64,000 nucleotides of DNA from Rhizophagus clarus (lineage: Eukaryota > Glomeromycota > Glomeromycetes > Glomerales > Glomeraceae). Both the position numbers and the translations under genes were made by a program. Below are positions 1 through 11,536 of this stretch, piece by piece. The notes beneath the pieces are model-generated. The model did not search any database. It was given only the letters and a program-made list of their open reading frames with translations, and was not told the DNA's origin. Every line of letters begins with the position of its first letter. Within the stretch, counting starts at the first letter, position 1. The stretch spans positions 1,251,501 to 1,315,500 of the forward strand of contig BLAL01000016.1 in NCBI GenBank assembly GCA_015698045.1. Reading direction: 5' to 3'.

Positions 1-1
1 C

Positions 2-660
2 CCACTATTTTTGCCAGAAACCCACAAAGTCCAAGACTCTAACAAGCACTTTGAGCATTGTATAGAAAATATTTTATTCAGGATGAAAAATTACAGATCA
101 TTGGTTCTGGATAGTTTGGAATCTATGCGCAATGAGTATATTTTGACCATACTTTATACAGTTTTTCACATTGCAGGAACGTAGTGAGTAAGGAATTCAG
201 CATAAGGTCTGAATACGAAATAATTGGTGATGAAAGCTGTGAATGCGTCGATAATATAATCAAAGAAGCTGATAATCTAATTTGTATCACAGAAGACAAA
301 GTTCAGCCTAGCATGCTTGAAGACTTTGCTCAGGATATTAAACAGCTCAAGAGTTTATATAAAACAAATAAGAGAAAACAAAAAAGGGTGGACGATGATT
401 TCAACTATCTATATGGTATTGTAACCTCTGCCAGGGATTGGCATTTTCTTCTTTATAGTCCTGGTGAACTTTTTCAGGCGAATGAACTTCCATTCACTAT
501 CGAATGGCCTTAGATAAGAATTCAGAGGAATATGTCACTTTGCGTAGGGAAGTGTTGAAGGTTTTGGACATCATTGTAAGTTTGTTAAAAGATAGGGCAT
601 GTGCTGAAAAAGAACCTGAAAGGAAGAGGATTAGGGTAGAGGGGTATCATTCAAAAAAAT
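2..660 (+). pseudogene. Frame-shifted copy of a multicopy Rhizophagus-type protein gene (partial)
   Basis: Three consecutive reading frames together spell one protein. The first runs from position 2 to a TAG at about 181 and includes the phrase HFEHCIENILFRMKNY. The second, 184-513, has no ATG and includes NYLYGIVTSARDWHFLLYSP. The third, about 508-660, ends in a basic tail before TAA. The last two phrases resemble the C-terminal part of a large family that I recall from Rhizophagus genomes, often downstream of Crinkler-like or kinase-like regions. The function of that part is unknown to me. Two frame changes, near 180 and 505, mean this copy cannot make the full protein unless there are unseen introns. 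The 5' part lies outside the window. Confidence in decay is good; the family assignment is from memory. Confidence 0.6.
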
Positions 661-819
661 AATCATGTATAATAACATAGACATCATGTATCATGGGCTA
701 TGTTCTGAACATTTGTATTTATTTTTCGCATGTATTAATAAAACAAGTTTTTAGATTTCTACATAACATTGAATATTTCACATCTTGTATAAAATTTTAA
801 TCGAAGAGTTTTTAAAGCA

Positions 820-1195
820 GATTGTGGAAGAGAGAGAACCAAGTACGAAGCTGAAACTGCTGAACTCAAAAGTAGAATTGAGAAGTTAGAGCGATATTTA
901 GATGAGTTTGAAAAAAAATCAGAAACTAAGAAAAATTGCAAATTTCAGATTAAGTGTATCCAGAAATTCTTAATGAGAAACCTATGATCAAATATCGTTC
1001 TTCCTTCTTGAATGGATTAGAATTTGATGCCTTCTTCCAAAAATATCAAATTGCATTAAAGGTGCATGGGCTCATCATCAACTTCATAGTACTAGCTAGT
1101 ATAAAGATGTTAAGAAACTCAAAGATATTGTCAATCATGATCGGTAAAAAAGATGTATTTGTCAAGATAAAAATTAAAAAATTTGTTAATTAGGC
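820..1195 (+). pseudogene. Relic of a coiled-coil plus nuclease-like multicopy gene
   Basis: At 822-980 a frame encodes a heptad-like stretch (AELKSRIEKLERYLDEFEKK), then a frame from 954 encodes YRSSFLNGLEFDAFFQKYQI followed by ALKVHG. After that the homologous reading moves to another frame (AHHQLHSTS, stop, YKDVKKLKDIVNHD, stop). The pattern of a hydrophobic Leu-Glu-x-Asp strand followed by an ALEVQG-like strand recalls a PD-(D/E)XK (VSR-like) nuclease core that is abundant in Rhizophagus multicopy proteins. Here the Glu of that strand reads Lys, and there is at least one frame change and two stops. It is therefore a dead fragment. The nuclease label is inference from pattern, not a database match. 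Confidence 0.45.
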
Positions 1196-1359
1196 ATCCA
1201 AAAGTTTTGAACTTTTAGTCCCCTTTAATCAATAATCTTGTCACATATTTTACATGATCTGATCTTCAACGTGATTGATACAATGTTCATTCTAATTTGA
1301 CTTATCACGTGCCTATCTTGTCATATATAAATAGTCCTGACACAATTTTTTAAGACTGA

Positions 1360-2690
1360 TTGATTTTTCTTACTCACATCAGGAAATTTTATAGTGCGAA
1401 AAGTTGCGCAAGATTATGCATCGTAATATTTCGTAACTTTTTAAAATATTTTGAAATATTACGATATGCAAAGTTTCGTACTTTACAGAAACTTGGGGTT
1501 TTAAGGCGACATCGATTCGATATCGATTCGAGATATTCACGATATCGTAATTGAAAATCGAATCGATATAGTTAAGTTTGAACTTAAATATGCTGATTTG
1601 ATGTTGATTCGATGTTGATTTGTGACGGCATCGAATCAACATCAAATCGACACATGATTCAATATATTAATGGCATCATAGTGATATCATTAAAAGTTTA
1701 AAAAATATTAGTTTGATATCAAAACTATATTGTACTAACATCAAATCGACATCTCAAAACTATTGTTTCAAATTTTAAATACCTACCCAATGTCAAATCG
1801 ACATCAAATTAACACCTCAAGAATAGTGTTCAAATATTAAGGCATTTGCTCGACATCAAAACTATATTGTTCAAACGTTACGAGAACATCGCAGAAATTT
1901 TATTTAAATTTTAAAATACCTGCCCAACATCGTAACGACATCATACTGACATCAAATTAACATCTCAAAAATATTGTCCAAATATTAAGACATTTGCTCG
2001 ACATCAAAACTATATTGTCCAAACATTGAGACAACATCACAGAAATGTTATTTAAATTTTAAAATAGATACCCAACGTCGTAACTACATCATACCAACAT
2101 CAAATCAACACCTCAAGAATATTAAGATATCTGCTCGACATCAAAACTATATTGTGCAAACATTGAAATAACATCGCAGAAATGTTATATAATTTTTAAA
2201 ATAGATACCCAACGTCGTAACTACATCATACCAACATCAAATCAACACCTCAAGAATATTAATATATCTGCTTGACATCAAAACTATATTGTGCAAACAT
2301 TGAAATAACATCGCAGAAATGTTATTTAATTTTTAAAATATCTACTCAACGTCGTAACTACATCATACCAACATCAAATCAACACCTCAGGAATATTGTT
2401 TCAAATATTAAAATATCTGTTCGACACCAAACCTATATTGTGCGAACATTGAGACAACATCGCAGAAAAATTATTTCAAATTTAATATATCTACCCAATG
2501 TCAAAACTACATTGTACCAATATCAAATTAATATCTCAAGAATATAGTTTTTAAGTATTAAACGTCTGCTCGATATCAAAATTATATTGTGCAAACACTG
2601 AGACAACATCGCAAGGATATTATTTTCAAATTAAAATATCTATTAAATGTCGAAACTATATTGTACCAATATCTTGTTTTTAATATAAAA
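1360..2690. repeat. Degenerate 137-149 bp tandem repeat block
   Basis: The motif GCTCGACATCAAAACTATAT recurs, with variation, at about 1848, 1996, 2133, 2270, 2419 and 2568, which gives unit lengths of 148, 137, 137, 149 and 149 bp. Each unit also holds versions of CATCAAATCAACACCTCAAG and ACATCGCAGAAATG. The left edge (1379-1560) is different: it has GGAAATTTTATAG, then ACTTTACAGAAAC, then a GATATCGATTCGATATCG-rich segment. Related sequence recurs in inverse orientation at 26850-27445 and 29500-29690. Short frames inside the block are by-products of the repeat and are not genes. Confidence 0.8.
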
Positions 2691-4729
2691 ATTGTATTGT
2701 GTTGACGAATCGATAGTAATACGGTTTAATTAATACTTTTTGCTATAGAATAAATGTTATTATGAAAAATAAATATTACAAAGAATAAAATATTATGAAA
2801 AATAAAATATTATGAAAAATAAAATATTAAGAAGTACAAAGTATTATGAAGAATAAAATATATGGTAGATGCTAATAAATCGAAAGGACAACTTTAGGAA
2901 CCATCGATAGTAAACTTCTATAATGTATCTGATATTGCAGTAGTATACTGCAAAGAAATCAAGAAAGCCTTACCAAACGGAATATTTGGAAAATGATGTT
3001 AATTATCGTCGCAATGTTTTAGCTTGCTAATTAATGATCCTGGAATTTTACCTATCACATCGGCTATATCACATCGGCATTAGAAACAATCATTCATCAT
3101 CTTTCAATGACGTACCGTACCCACATTTTTGACTCCAATGACCGTTTCTCGTCTAATCAACTTCTTACTCACGTGAAACTAAATATAGTATTATTTTTGC
3201 CATTGACATCATAGAAATACCATATACAAAGCAATGTAGCAATTAATCATAATACATTAGCGTTTGACATACCTCATTGCCTATCTGGACCAAATATTTT
3301 TCTTATTTTACGTGGCGTTATCACAATTTCTTTTTCGCCTTTTTCGCAAAGAATTGGTCAGAAATTACGTACTAATCACATGTTTTAAAACACTCATCAA
3401 TGACCATATGCACAAACTTGATTTGACCGTCAAGACCTTACCATGACTGATAATCATATTATATAAAGATCCTTGGTCACTTTAATCTATACTTTCGTGT
3501 AGAAGGATTTTAGCCAGGCTAGGGTCCGTGCGGTATCCAAGTTTTCACCGTAGTTATATTTTTTTCAACGTTTCTCTGTGTAATAGATAAAGAATTGTTT
3601 AATAAAATCAAGTTATGCTTCAAGTCTAGTCAGTGCCTTGGTATAACAAAGTCATGATTAATAATGACAACAGAAAACCTAATTTAATTCACAATAAACA
3701 TCAGAAGCTACACCCTGTAACAATCTCTGACAAGTTTGCAAAAACAAAACGCAAAAAATATGATTACTGTGACCCGAATAAATTAAGAATTACCTGAATA
3801 TAACAAACCTTTAGTTGTGTTATTGCCAAAATTCGTAATAAGCAAAATATATATAAAAAAAAAAATTCAAATCTGACATAAACAATCACTTACGTTCTTC
3901 ATTGATGAAATGGAGATAGTTTTCTTTTTTGGTTGTAGCCATGCACTTCTAAATAACCTAGAAACAAAGTTCTTTTGGGCCCTTTCTGCACGTACCACTC
4001 GACGTGTCTTAGGACGTGTCAGAGCTTATGTAATTTGTTTCTTATTTGAATTGCCTCGAGATGGGTAATAAATTCAGACAGAAATGTAAAGACTAGAGAG
4101 AATAATATACAAATATGAAACAAGTTTCCTGAAGACAAAAAAGAAATAGTAAATCAAAGAAAACGCGTCTTTATGATTGTAAACTACGGAAGAGAAATTT
4201 TTATTTTTTGCGGAACTTGTTTATCTATTATATGCTACAATAACAGTCTTGATTGGACAATCAGGATGGTGACACATGATGGTTTAATTTCTTCTTCACG
4301 GATTCGCGGTCGTTTCGACAGATATTTAGATAAGCAGGTCTTGTCTTCTTGTTCTCCCTAATGTGGCAAATGTGGAAAGAGATGGGTTTTATTTTACTTT
4401 AGGATTAGAAAGTTCAAATCATACGTTTTTATTAAAAAAAAACTAATTGTAATTAAGTATCGTCTCAAATATCATTAAAACATCGCTTCGATGTCATCAC
4501 AATATCGATCAACCATATTTTTCTTTTTGTACTGCGAATATTGCAAAAATGAAAAAAAAAAATTATAATTGTTATTTATACTAACTGAATCGTTAGCAAT
4601 AATTATATTGATACTATCAGTAGATAAAAAAAAAAATAACGTTTTGTTTAAAAATATAAAACACATAGTAACTATGATATTGAATAAATACTACCACGAA
4701 CGAAATTGTACAAAATAAACAAAAATTAA
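2691..4729. other. Intergenic, no gene recognised
   Basis: This stretch has short simple repeats (AAATATTATGAA-type, 2755-2860) and otherwise unremarkable AT-rich DNA. A TATATAAAG box at about 3462, followed by a GC-richer segment (GGCTAGGGTCCGTGCGG, about 3517-3535) and an AATAAA at about 3600, could be the remains of a promoter or a long terminal repeat, but I find no matching partner. The short frames at 3264-3446 and 4173-4361 show no family features. Confidence 0.4.
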
Positions 4730-6045
4730 TTATATTGCTTTAAAATAATAATTATTTTTGATCCAACTCTTATTTGTACTATTGTAATGATCTTGACATC
4801 CTGGATTGCAATTATGAATAAAATGTACTTTATTTACACTATCAATTGCACTGATCGGAAAAATGCTCCTCCATCTTTGACTTTCTATGGTTCGAAGGTA
4901 GTAGAGAGGGCATTCCAATACTGGATGTTCCCGATTATTATCTTCAAACCAATCTATGACTATGAAGGCATAATACTTCTCATTATTACCTTTATGTTTG
5001 AAGATTCCTCTGATGATAGCGTAAGATTCGTTAAAATCTTCATCATTAATCATAATAATATTATTAAGGTGTAAGGTCACTTTTGCAAAGGTACCATTTT
5101 CCTCTTCAATTGTATATGATGCAAATTCATACCAGCTTATTGAATTACTGTATATGAGTGCAGCGCCGCCTAATCTCATATCTTTGTATGATTCTGACAA
5201 TTCGCTTTTGAAATTTAATATATTTTGGAGAAGATTATCCCGATTTTTCTTGGACATTCCTCTTTTTAAAGATATATTGGAAATAAATTCTACTGGTGAT
5301 GTAACTAAATTTTTTAAAAAAGTTAATACTACTACAAATGCATATAAGAAAATTGAAACAAAATTCCTTTAAAACATCACCATCATCATCATTAGAAATT
5401 TGCTCTTCATTTGAGGATTTGTCTTCGGTAAGGTACCAGTCTGACAATAAATAACCTAAACTTGTAAAACTGGTACAAGGTCTTGTAAATCTTGGATCAA
5501 TTCTACCATCGGATAAATGCCGAATTGCAAAGAGAGTATTATATCGTTTTATTAAGTCCAAATCTATATCTTTATGATTTGTATTTGGCACAATTCCTTT
5601 GAAAATGCGATGAACCATTTCCTTAATTCCGATTTGAGTATTATTAAGAGTTCCAAAGGTTTGAGCATGCATTGAAAGGTGCATATTTATATGTAAATTT
5701 GGCAGATTAATAAAATCTGCAAAAACCTGTTAAAAAAAATATTGTTAGGATATTTAAGGATATTACTTTTCCAAAATAGTATTATATACCTTTGGAAGTA
5801 TTATTAACTCATCTTGAAGACATTTTTGCAGGCTTTGATAACTTCCTGTTGTGAATTCACTACTGAAAACAGCTTTCATTGTCTTAGCAACATGTACCCA
5901 GCATGAAATAACATTCTTTGGTACAAGATCAATTCGGGCCACCCCAGTATTTTTCTTAATTGTTGCTGCTTCGCTTTCCTTTAAACTTGATGGCTTTAAA
6001 AAGATTTAGTAAACCAGCAAATTAATAAAGATATCATAATTGTTA

Positions 6046-6687
6046 TACTTCAGCGCGAATTAAATTTTAGAATGATGAAAATTTCAGCAGCAAAGCCGAA
6101 TCCAAATTAACATAACCATCCAAAATCCACTATCCAAAACGTCCAGGTAGATACAAAATAAAAAAGATAAAAGAATATTAGCAAAGTTCACTAGAGTTTC
6201 TAAAAAGCCCGTTCCTCATACCCGTTCCTCACCTTATTCGTGAGACTCTAATTCCAAAAGTGGCGTTCTTATTCCAATTCCATTCTTCCTTAGTCTTAAT
6301 AAAATTATTCGCCTTTTAAAAAGTTTTTTTAAAAAAATTTTGTTTTAAAACCGAATATATACTGTATATATATATAATATATAATTCGGCTAAGAACTGG
6401 AAAAGAAATAAAATAAAATAAACTAATAAATTTTATTTATAAAAACCGAAAAAAAGATAATAAAATTTTGGTTATAAAAACTGATAAAAAAATTTAAAAA
6501 ACTGAAAAATAAAATAAAATAAAAAAAAAAATTTAGTAACGATTGGGATCCAATCAAATTTGATCGTTGAAATTATTTCAACATTACGTATTACGTCAAA
6601 AAAAATGGCTATGCCGAAATTATTACGGCAGATTTTTACAGACGTAATGCCAAAAGTTTGAAACTGTAATTAATTCGCGCTGAAGTA
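6046..6687. mobile_element. 642-bp TIR element with TA target site, inside an intron
   Basis: The ends TACTTCAGCGCGAATTAA (from 6046) and its inverse TTAATTCGCGCTGAAGTA (to 6687) are perfect 18-bp inverted repeats, flanked by TA on both sides (6044-6045 and 6688-6689). There is no coding capacity. The inside includes a TATATATA-rich segment and AAATAAAATAAA runs. TA duplication is typical of Tc1/mariner-derived elements, so this is most simply a non-autonomous member. It lies within the Tnp2-like gene intron, between the donor at 6716 and the acceptor at 5994, so it could be removed by splicing. Confidence 0.8.
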
Positions 6688-6766
6688 TAATAGTAAGAAT
6701 ACTATTTAAATGTTACCTTCAAAAAACGGTATAATATAAATGGCATTATCATTGCAAGTTGGAAAT

Positions 6767-6774
6767 AATCCGAC
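6767..6774. repeat. hAT target-site duplication, left copy
   Basis: AATCCGAC immediately precedes the left inverted repeat of the hAT element. The identical octamer follows the right inverted repeat at 11537-11544. An 8-bp duplication is the family signature of hAT insertion. Confidence 0.9.
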
Positions 6775-6814
6775 TAAGGTTGCTTGCCGAAACCCATCTG
6801 GCCTAACGCGAAAC

Positions 6815-6940
6815 GCCGAAACTCATACATAGTGCCGAAATGCCGAAATGCCAAAACTGCCAAAACTGCCGAAACTGTTTCGGCATTTCAGCATTTTGGC
6901 ATTTTGGCAGTTTCGGCAGTTTCGGCATTTTGACATAGTT
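6815..6940. repeat. Left subterminal GCCGAAA/TTTCGGC palindrome cluster of the hAT
   Basis: Repeated ATGCCGAAA and AACTGCC words run in one orientation and then invert around ACTGTTTCGGCAT into TTTCGGCATT and TTTGGCAGTTTCGGCAG words. The arm-to-arm symmetry could form a long hairpin. A matching cluster is at 11395-11515 near the other end. In hAT elements such clusters are transposase-binding sites; that role is inferred here. Confidence 0.75.
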
Positions 6941-7338
6941 TCGGCATAAGTAATACTAATATTTTAATAGAGTTTCGGCATATTTTCGTCATGTTAATAG
7001 TATCTGACAGATAAAAATTTATTTTTTAAAATTTAAATTATTTATTGTATTTATTATACGTAATCCAATGATAAAAACTAGCAATTAAATTCAAATTTAT
7101 CACTAAAGAAATAAAATCCCAGTTAAAAAAGTTCACCATTTTATTTTTATTTTATTTAATTTTGATAAAAAAAAAAATATTGATACTTGTTCGCTACTAT
7201 TTTAAAAAATAGTACCCAGGCTGTATGACGTGGACGTCAGTATCAATTCACAGCCCAAAAAAAATGTGAGTCTCCAGCCAATATTTGGTACGGACTGGGC
7301 CTAGCTATTCACTATAAAATAATAATAAAATTAATAAA

Positions 7339-8040
7339 TTATCTTCGGTGACGATACGTAGGTAGGTTTCTTGCCCTTCTACGATCGTGTCACGTATCTA
7401 AAATAAATTGGTTAATTTAAGATGTGAATAAACTTTAATTATAGAAATTTTATAATTACCTCGTCTTTCCCAAAATCTCGATCTAAATGTGCGATAATAT
7501 CTTGCTCTGATACGCAACCATCTTCTTCCAGGGACACCGCTATGATAAAGGCAAAAACTCTAAATATCAAAAAACGAAATAATATTTAGTTAAATATTTT
7601 CAATTTTAAGCAAATATTTTTTTTTGATATTATATTTTTCATACATGGTATTCCCTGAGAAGATTCCTCCATTTTTGGTGGCATCATTGTGCCGTGAACC
7701 TCGAAGTTCTAAAATGACGATTTAGTCTGATTCAAACGAACGAATTAGTTGGATTAAAGATAATAATTCTATTTTTAACATATTTTAACATATTAAATAT
7801 TATACATATGAACCTTCTTGCGATTGACCTCCAGAATCTCGATCGATCTCTCCCGTATTCGTTATGAAATTTGTCATTTCTTCTTCTTCTTTCTTCCACC
7901 AAGTAATCGGTGTATTCATCGAACCATTGAATAGGACGAGAGTGGCGACGAGGCTGGCGATGGGGCTGGCGATGAGAGTGACGATGGGGCTGGCGATGAG
8001 AGTGACGATGGGACTGGCGATGAGAGTGACGATTGGGCAT
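7339..8040 (-). pseudogene. Small four-exon Myb/SANT-like gene, copy A (decayed)
   Basis: This is homologous exon by exon to the gene at 28025-28682. Exon 1 (8040-7814) encodes MPNRHSHRQ, an Arg/His/Gln tandem repeat, then DRSRFWRSIARR. Exon 2 ends in QKWRNLLREYH. Exon 3 has YYRTFRSRFWERR and exon 4 has RNLP then TYRHRR. Splice donors and phases match copy B (phase 2, 0, 1). The FW-x-SIA and QKWRNL pattern is that of a Myb/SANT-like (trihelix-type) DNA-binding fold, which is inference. Two TGA codons are present, in exon 2 (aligned with CAG of copy B) and exon 4 (aligned with CGT), so the copy is dead as written. It sits inside the hAT element. The His/Arg repeat is an expansion absent from copy B. 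Confidence 0.6.
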
Positions 8041-8717
8041 ATTTACAAAATTAAGATGTGAGGAAAAACGCAAAAAGAATGAGATGAGTAAATCGTAAAA
8101 TATCCTTTTATAAATAAAATTTGGACAATTCCTTTTTGTTCCCTTTCTTCAAAATACTGATTTATTAGTTTGCATCATTAAATTTAAATATCATCCTTAA
8201 AATAATAAATCTTTGTTTATTCTCTTTGTTCTTAAAAAAAAATCATTTTTTTTAAAAAAAAATTGGAATATTTTGTACATCCCTTAAAAAAAATAAAAAA
8301 ATCAGTGCATAATACATACAATGTGATTTGTATAAAAAAGTCATCTTGCATCGTTAAACAAATACCGATATAAAATTACTAATCATCATCTCTGTGTGAT
8401 AAAATTTAATTGTTAACTTCTTTCTCTTTCTTTAGAGCACACATTGAACACGAATCAACACAAATTTAACAAAATTTGGCTAAAACGAGCGAAATTTTAC
8501 CAGAATTATCAGCACAAATCAAACACAAATCGAACACAAATTGAACAAGATCGAAAGAGTTCGTTTGCATCACGTCAGTGTTGTTTAAATTTCGTCACAC
8601 AAAAATTTTTTAATTTAAACTCTTAAATAAATCAATATAATTATAAACTTATTTACAAATTTACTTTATTAATAAAAGAATTATTGTTATAATGATTTCC
8701 TAAAAATAAAGAAAAAA

Positions 8718-11009
8718 TTATTCTTCTTCATCTACATCATCTACATCGATGAATTCATTCAATAAATCCTCTACATTATAATCAAAATTTCCTCCCCCAT
8801 CGCTTTCTTGTTCGCTTTCTTGCTCATCATCATTGCCATCATCTGTATTAATTTTTTCGTATTCTTCTTCAGATTCATCTAAAATGTCGTCCGGGATCTC
8901 TTCAATTTCTTCAATTATTAATTTGTGTGACAAATCAACAAATTTATCGATCCATACATGTTCTATTAGGACAACACAATTATCTGAAGGAACTGTAATT
9001 TGATTAGGTAAACTTTCATTTGATAAAACATCATATTCATCATCATCATCATTAGTTTCTGCCAGAGCCTCTGCAATTCGAATGTTCATTTCAGTTTCGC
9101 TAATACGAGTATCATTTTTTTCTATACCATAAAAACCAAGCTCTTTCTTAGCATTGGACTTCCAATGCATGATCATTTTAGCCATGGATTCTAGTCAATT
9201 TATATTCAAATTTAAACGCCGATCATTAAATAGCCAGCCAAGTGTTGAGAATCCTCGTTCGCAACTTGCGGAATTTGGACAAATCGCTAATAGATGGCGA
9301 GCGACTCTTGGGAGGCTGTTCGGTCGAGGGTCAGTATCGATCAAATTCCACCAATTTAGAGGATCGTCTAGAGAACAAGATTCATCAAGATCAAAGGGTG
9401 GTTTATTATCACGGTAGTCCTTAATTTGCTCGCATAGAGCCCTGGATTCTTTAAGATCAAATCCTAACCTTTTACCAATTGTAGTAGCGCACCTCACGAT
9501 CCTTGAATAAGCTTTGGCTGTGAGAGGCTTACTCCTAAATCGGGGATCTAGGAAAAAGCAGGTTATATATTTGTCATCATCGAACTCTTTGAATCTTTCG
9601 TTCATCACGTTGAAACAATGGTTACGGAAGTTTTGATTAAATGATTTGGGTAATTGTTTCAAAACTGCTGATAGTCTTATCAAACTTAAAAAACAATCTC
9701 CAAGCGTCGCTGATCTTGATTCTAAAGCCAAGACGGCTTTTCTCAATGGATTTAAAACGAATGAAAGAATTTGTAAATCGGAAAAAAAATTCTGTGTTTG
9801 GATAACACGTTTGACCTTATCGTTCAACAAATTACTTTCATTAGTAATAATTTGTTCTAGTACTGGTTCCAACCTAATTACCAAATCTACTGATTCGCTA
9901 GCCGTTATCCATCGCGTCTTACAATATAACTTAATGCCTCCTCCATGAATACTATTCTCTTTGATGAGTTGTGTGAGTTTGGCTCCAGCTTGATGGGAAT
10001 TTTTAAAAAATGAAGCTAATATATTAACTTTTCGTAATAAACGATCTCCAAAACTTTCTTTAAGTATATCACACGCGATAAGATTGACCACATGTGCTAT
10101 ACATCGTACGTTTTCGATGTTAGGGTATTTCTCTTCAATAATTTTGCGTGCATTCCGAACGTTTGAGGCATTATCGGACACAATAGCCGATATTTTATTT
10201 GGGCCGATCCTTTTAATTATTTCTCCAATCACTTCGGCTACGTAATTACCTGTATGCGAATGTTCTGACAAATCTTGAAGTTTATACAAATACTCTTCTC
10301 TCGACAGAGTCATAATAACAAAATTCCATATAGAACGATGAGTGGGGGACGTCCAACCATCGAACGCTAAATTATATTAATATTAATATTATTACTTAAA
10401 AATACATTAAGAATATTGTTTTAAAAAAGTATAAAAAAAGTATTAAAAACCTAAAGTCAAATTAGCTCCATTTTCAATGACGGATGTGACAGTTGAGTTC
10501 ACCATTGATAATTCCCGCTCAAATAACTGATCTGACAAAAATTCTCTGGTTGGCAGCTCATACGAAGAATTAAGCTCCTTTACAAAGTTAATAAAAAAAG
10601 GGTGCTCGACTATCTGGAATGAAATACCACATGCAACGAAAAATTTAGCCAAGGCACGATTAATCCTAGTTACTCTACCATCAGGAATTTTTGTGGAATC
10701 ATGGTAGTCTGTAATATTTAACTGATTACTCCCAACAATTTTTCTTTTTTTATTAACTTTATCTTCACGCTCTAATATTTTATTCAAATATTTTCTAACA
10801 ATGGGTCCTGGAGCTTCCGAGCAGTGGTTCGCAAAGTGCTCTTCAAGTTTTGATATATCACCTTGTGACCATGAAAAATTACAATATTTACAAGTGGCAT
10901 GATATTTTCCTGAACCAACGGGATTTCCTCTAATAGCATCCTCCCAGGTAGAGCTGGGAGGCCTACCACCTTTATTTTTATTTTTTTCTAAGTCTAAAGT
11001 GCTGGTCAT
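8718..11009 (-). CDS. hAT transposase with BED zinc finger; one in-frame TGA
   Basis: This is the transposase of the surrounding hAT element. Exon 1 (11009-10451) starts at MTSTLDLEK. It has a BED-type finger, with CKYC at about residues 40-43 and a HFANHC end. The phase-1 join to exon 2 (10366-8718) restores LTLAFDGWTSPTH. Further on are the conserved SDNASN and RCIAHVVNL regions and a C-terminal hAT dimerisation motif, NSASCERGFSTLGWLFNDRR. At 9197-9195 a TGA follows LNLNIN; the frame then continues with LESMAKM and an Asp/Glu-rich tail to 8718. Termination at TGA gives 576 residues, and reading through gives 735 codons. The TGA is followed by CTA G, the best-known readthrough context. It may equally be a CGA-to-TGA mutation. 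An upstream in-frame ATG at 11099 exists but gives a hydrophobic leader atypical of the family. Confidence 0.8.
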
Positions 11010-11394
11010 ATTGAAATGTGTATAAAGTTTTTTTATTTTGTACGTGTTTAAGTAAAAAAAGTAATGCAAGGCAAACACGAAGTAATTTAAAAAATCCATA
11101 ACAGATAATCATATGATTTGGTTCAAATTTCAAGGTATAGCCGTAACAGTTGGGGATTATAACAGTAAAATGATAAATAAAAAAAGGAGTTAAAGGAGTT
11201 AAAGGACGAAAAGTAACTGATTATCTTTGATATTAATGATGTCAGATCATTTCCTGAATGACCGTCAGATATGATTGGTTGTGTGTCATGTGGTGGCTGA
11301 ATTTTATTTTGTTACACTAATTACATTATTAGAAAAATGAAACTATGCCGAAACTATATTAAAGTATTAATATATATTATGCTGAAACTATGCC

Positions 11395-11515
11395 AAAATG
11401 CCGAAACTGTTTCGGCATTTTGGCAGTTTCGGCAGTTTCGGCATTTCGGCATTTTTGGCTGCTTGCCGAAATCTAGTTTCGCCAGTTTCGGCAGTTTCGG
11501 CATGCCGAAACTCAC
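11395..11515. repeat. Right subterminal GCCGAAA/TTTCGGC palindrome cluster of the hAT
   Basis: Alternating GCCGAAACTG, TTTCGGCATT and GCAGTTTCGGCAG words mirror the left cluster. They lie just inside the right inverted repeat (11518-11536). They are also translated as an Ala/Glu/Thr-rich tail when the interrupted Tnp2-like frame reads into the element. Confidence 0.75.
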
Positions 11516-11536
11516 TAGTTTCGGCAAGCAACCTTA

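Larger units (their letters stand above)
4730..6774 (-). pseudogene. Tnp2-like transposase, C-terminal part (severed)
   Basis: Four conserved blocks follow the hAT insertion. Exon 6774-6717 ends at a GT donor. Exon 5993-5790 includes VISCWVHVAKTMKAVFSSEF. The exon starting at 5726 includes HINMHLSMHAQTFGTLNNT and GIKEMVHRIFKG. The last, 5257-4730, holds a C-terminal domain with VSYTIEE-like, IIRGIFKH, FIVIDWF and CPLYYLR phrases. I recall the same order at the C-termini of Rhizophagus Tnp2-like proteins. The junction between the third and fourth blocks (about 5380-5260) is unclear, and short alternative stops lie there. This part has lost its promoter-proximal half. Confidence 0.6.
6775..11536 (-). 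mobile_element. hAT transposon, 4762 bp
   Basis: Perfect 19-bp terminal inverted repeats, TAAGGTTGCTTGCCGAAAC at 6775-6793 and its complement at 11518-11536, are bounded by the 8-bp duplication AATCCGAC. Subterminal regions at about 6815-6940 and 11395-11515 are dense in GCCGAAA/TTTCGGC motifs in both orientations. Such clusters are usual transposase-binding regions in this superfamily. On the minus strand lies a two-exon hAT transposase (11009-8718). The 3' half (about 7010-8630) carries a second, unrelated repeat with a small Myb/SANT-like gene. The perfect duplication and inverted repeats suggest a fairly recent insertion into the Tnp2-like gene. Confidence 0.9.

Noticed and set aside
3450..3660. 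Solo long terminal repeat
   Set aside because: A TATA box and AATAAA are present, but no second copy, TG..CA ends or target duplication could be found.
7331..8040. Alternative frame of the small Myb/SANT-like gene (EVHGTMMPP, LDRDFGKDE)
   Set aside because: It is more open in exons 2-4 but breaks splice phase. The phase-correct frame gives aromatic spacing conserved with copy B.
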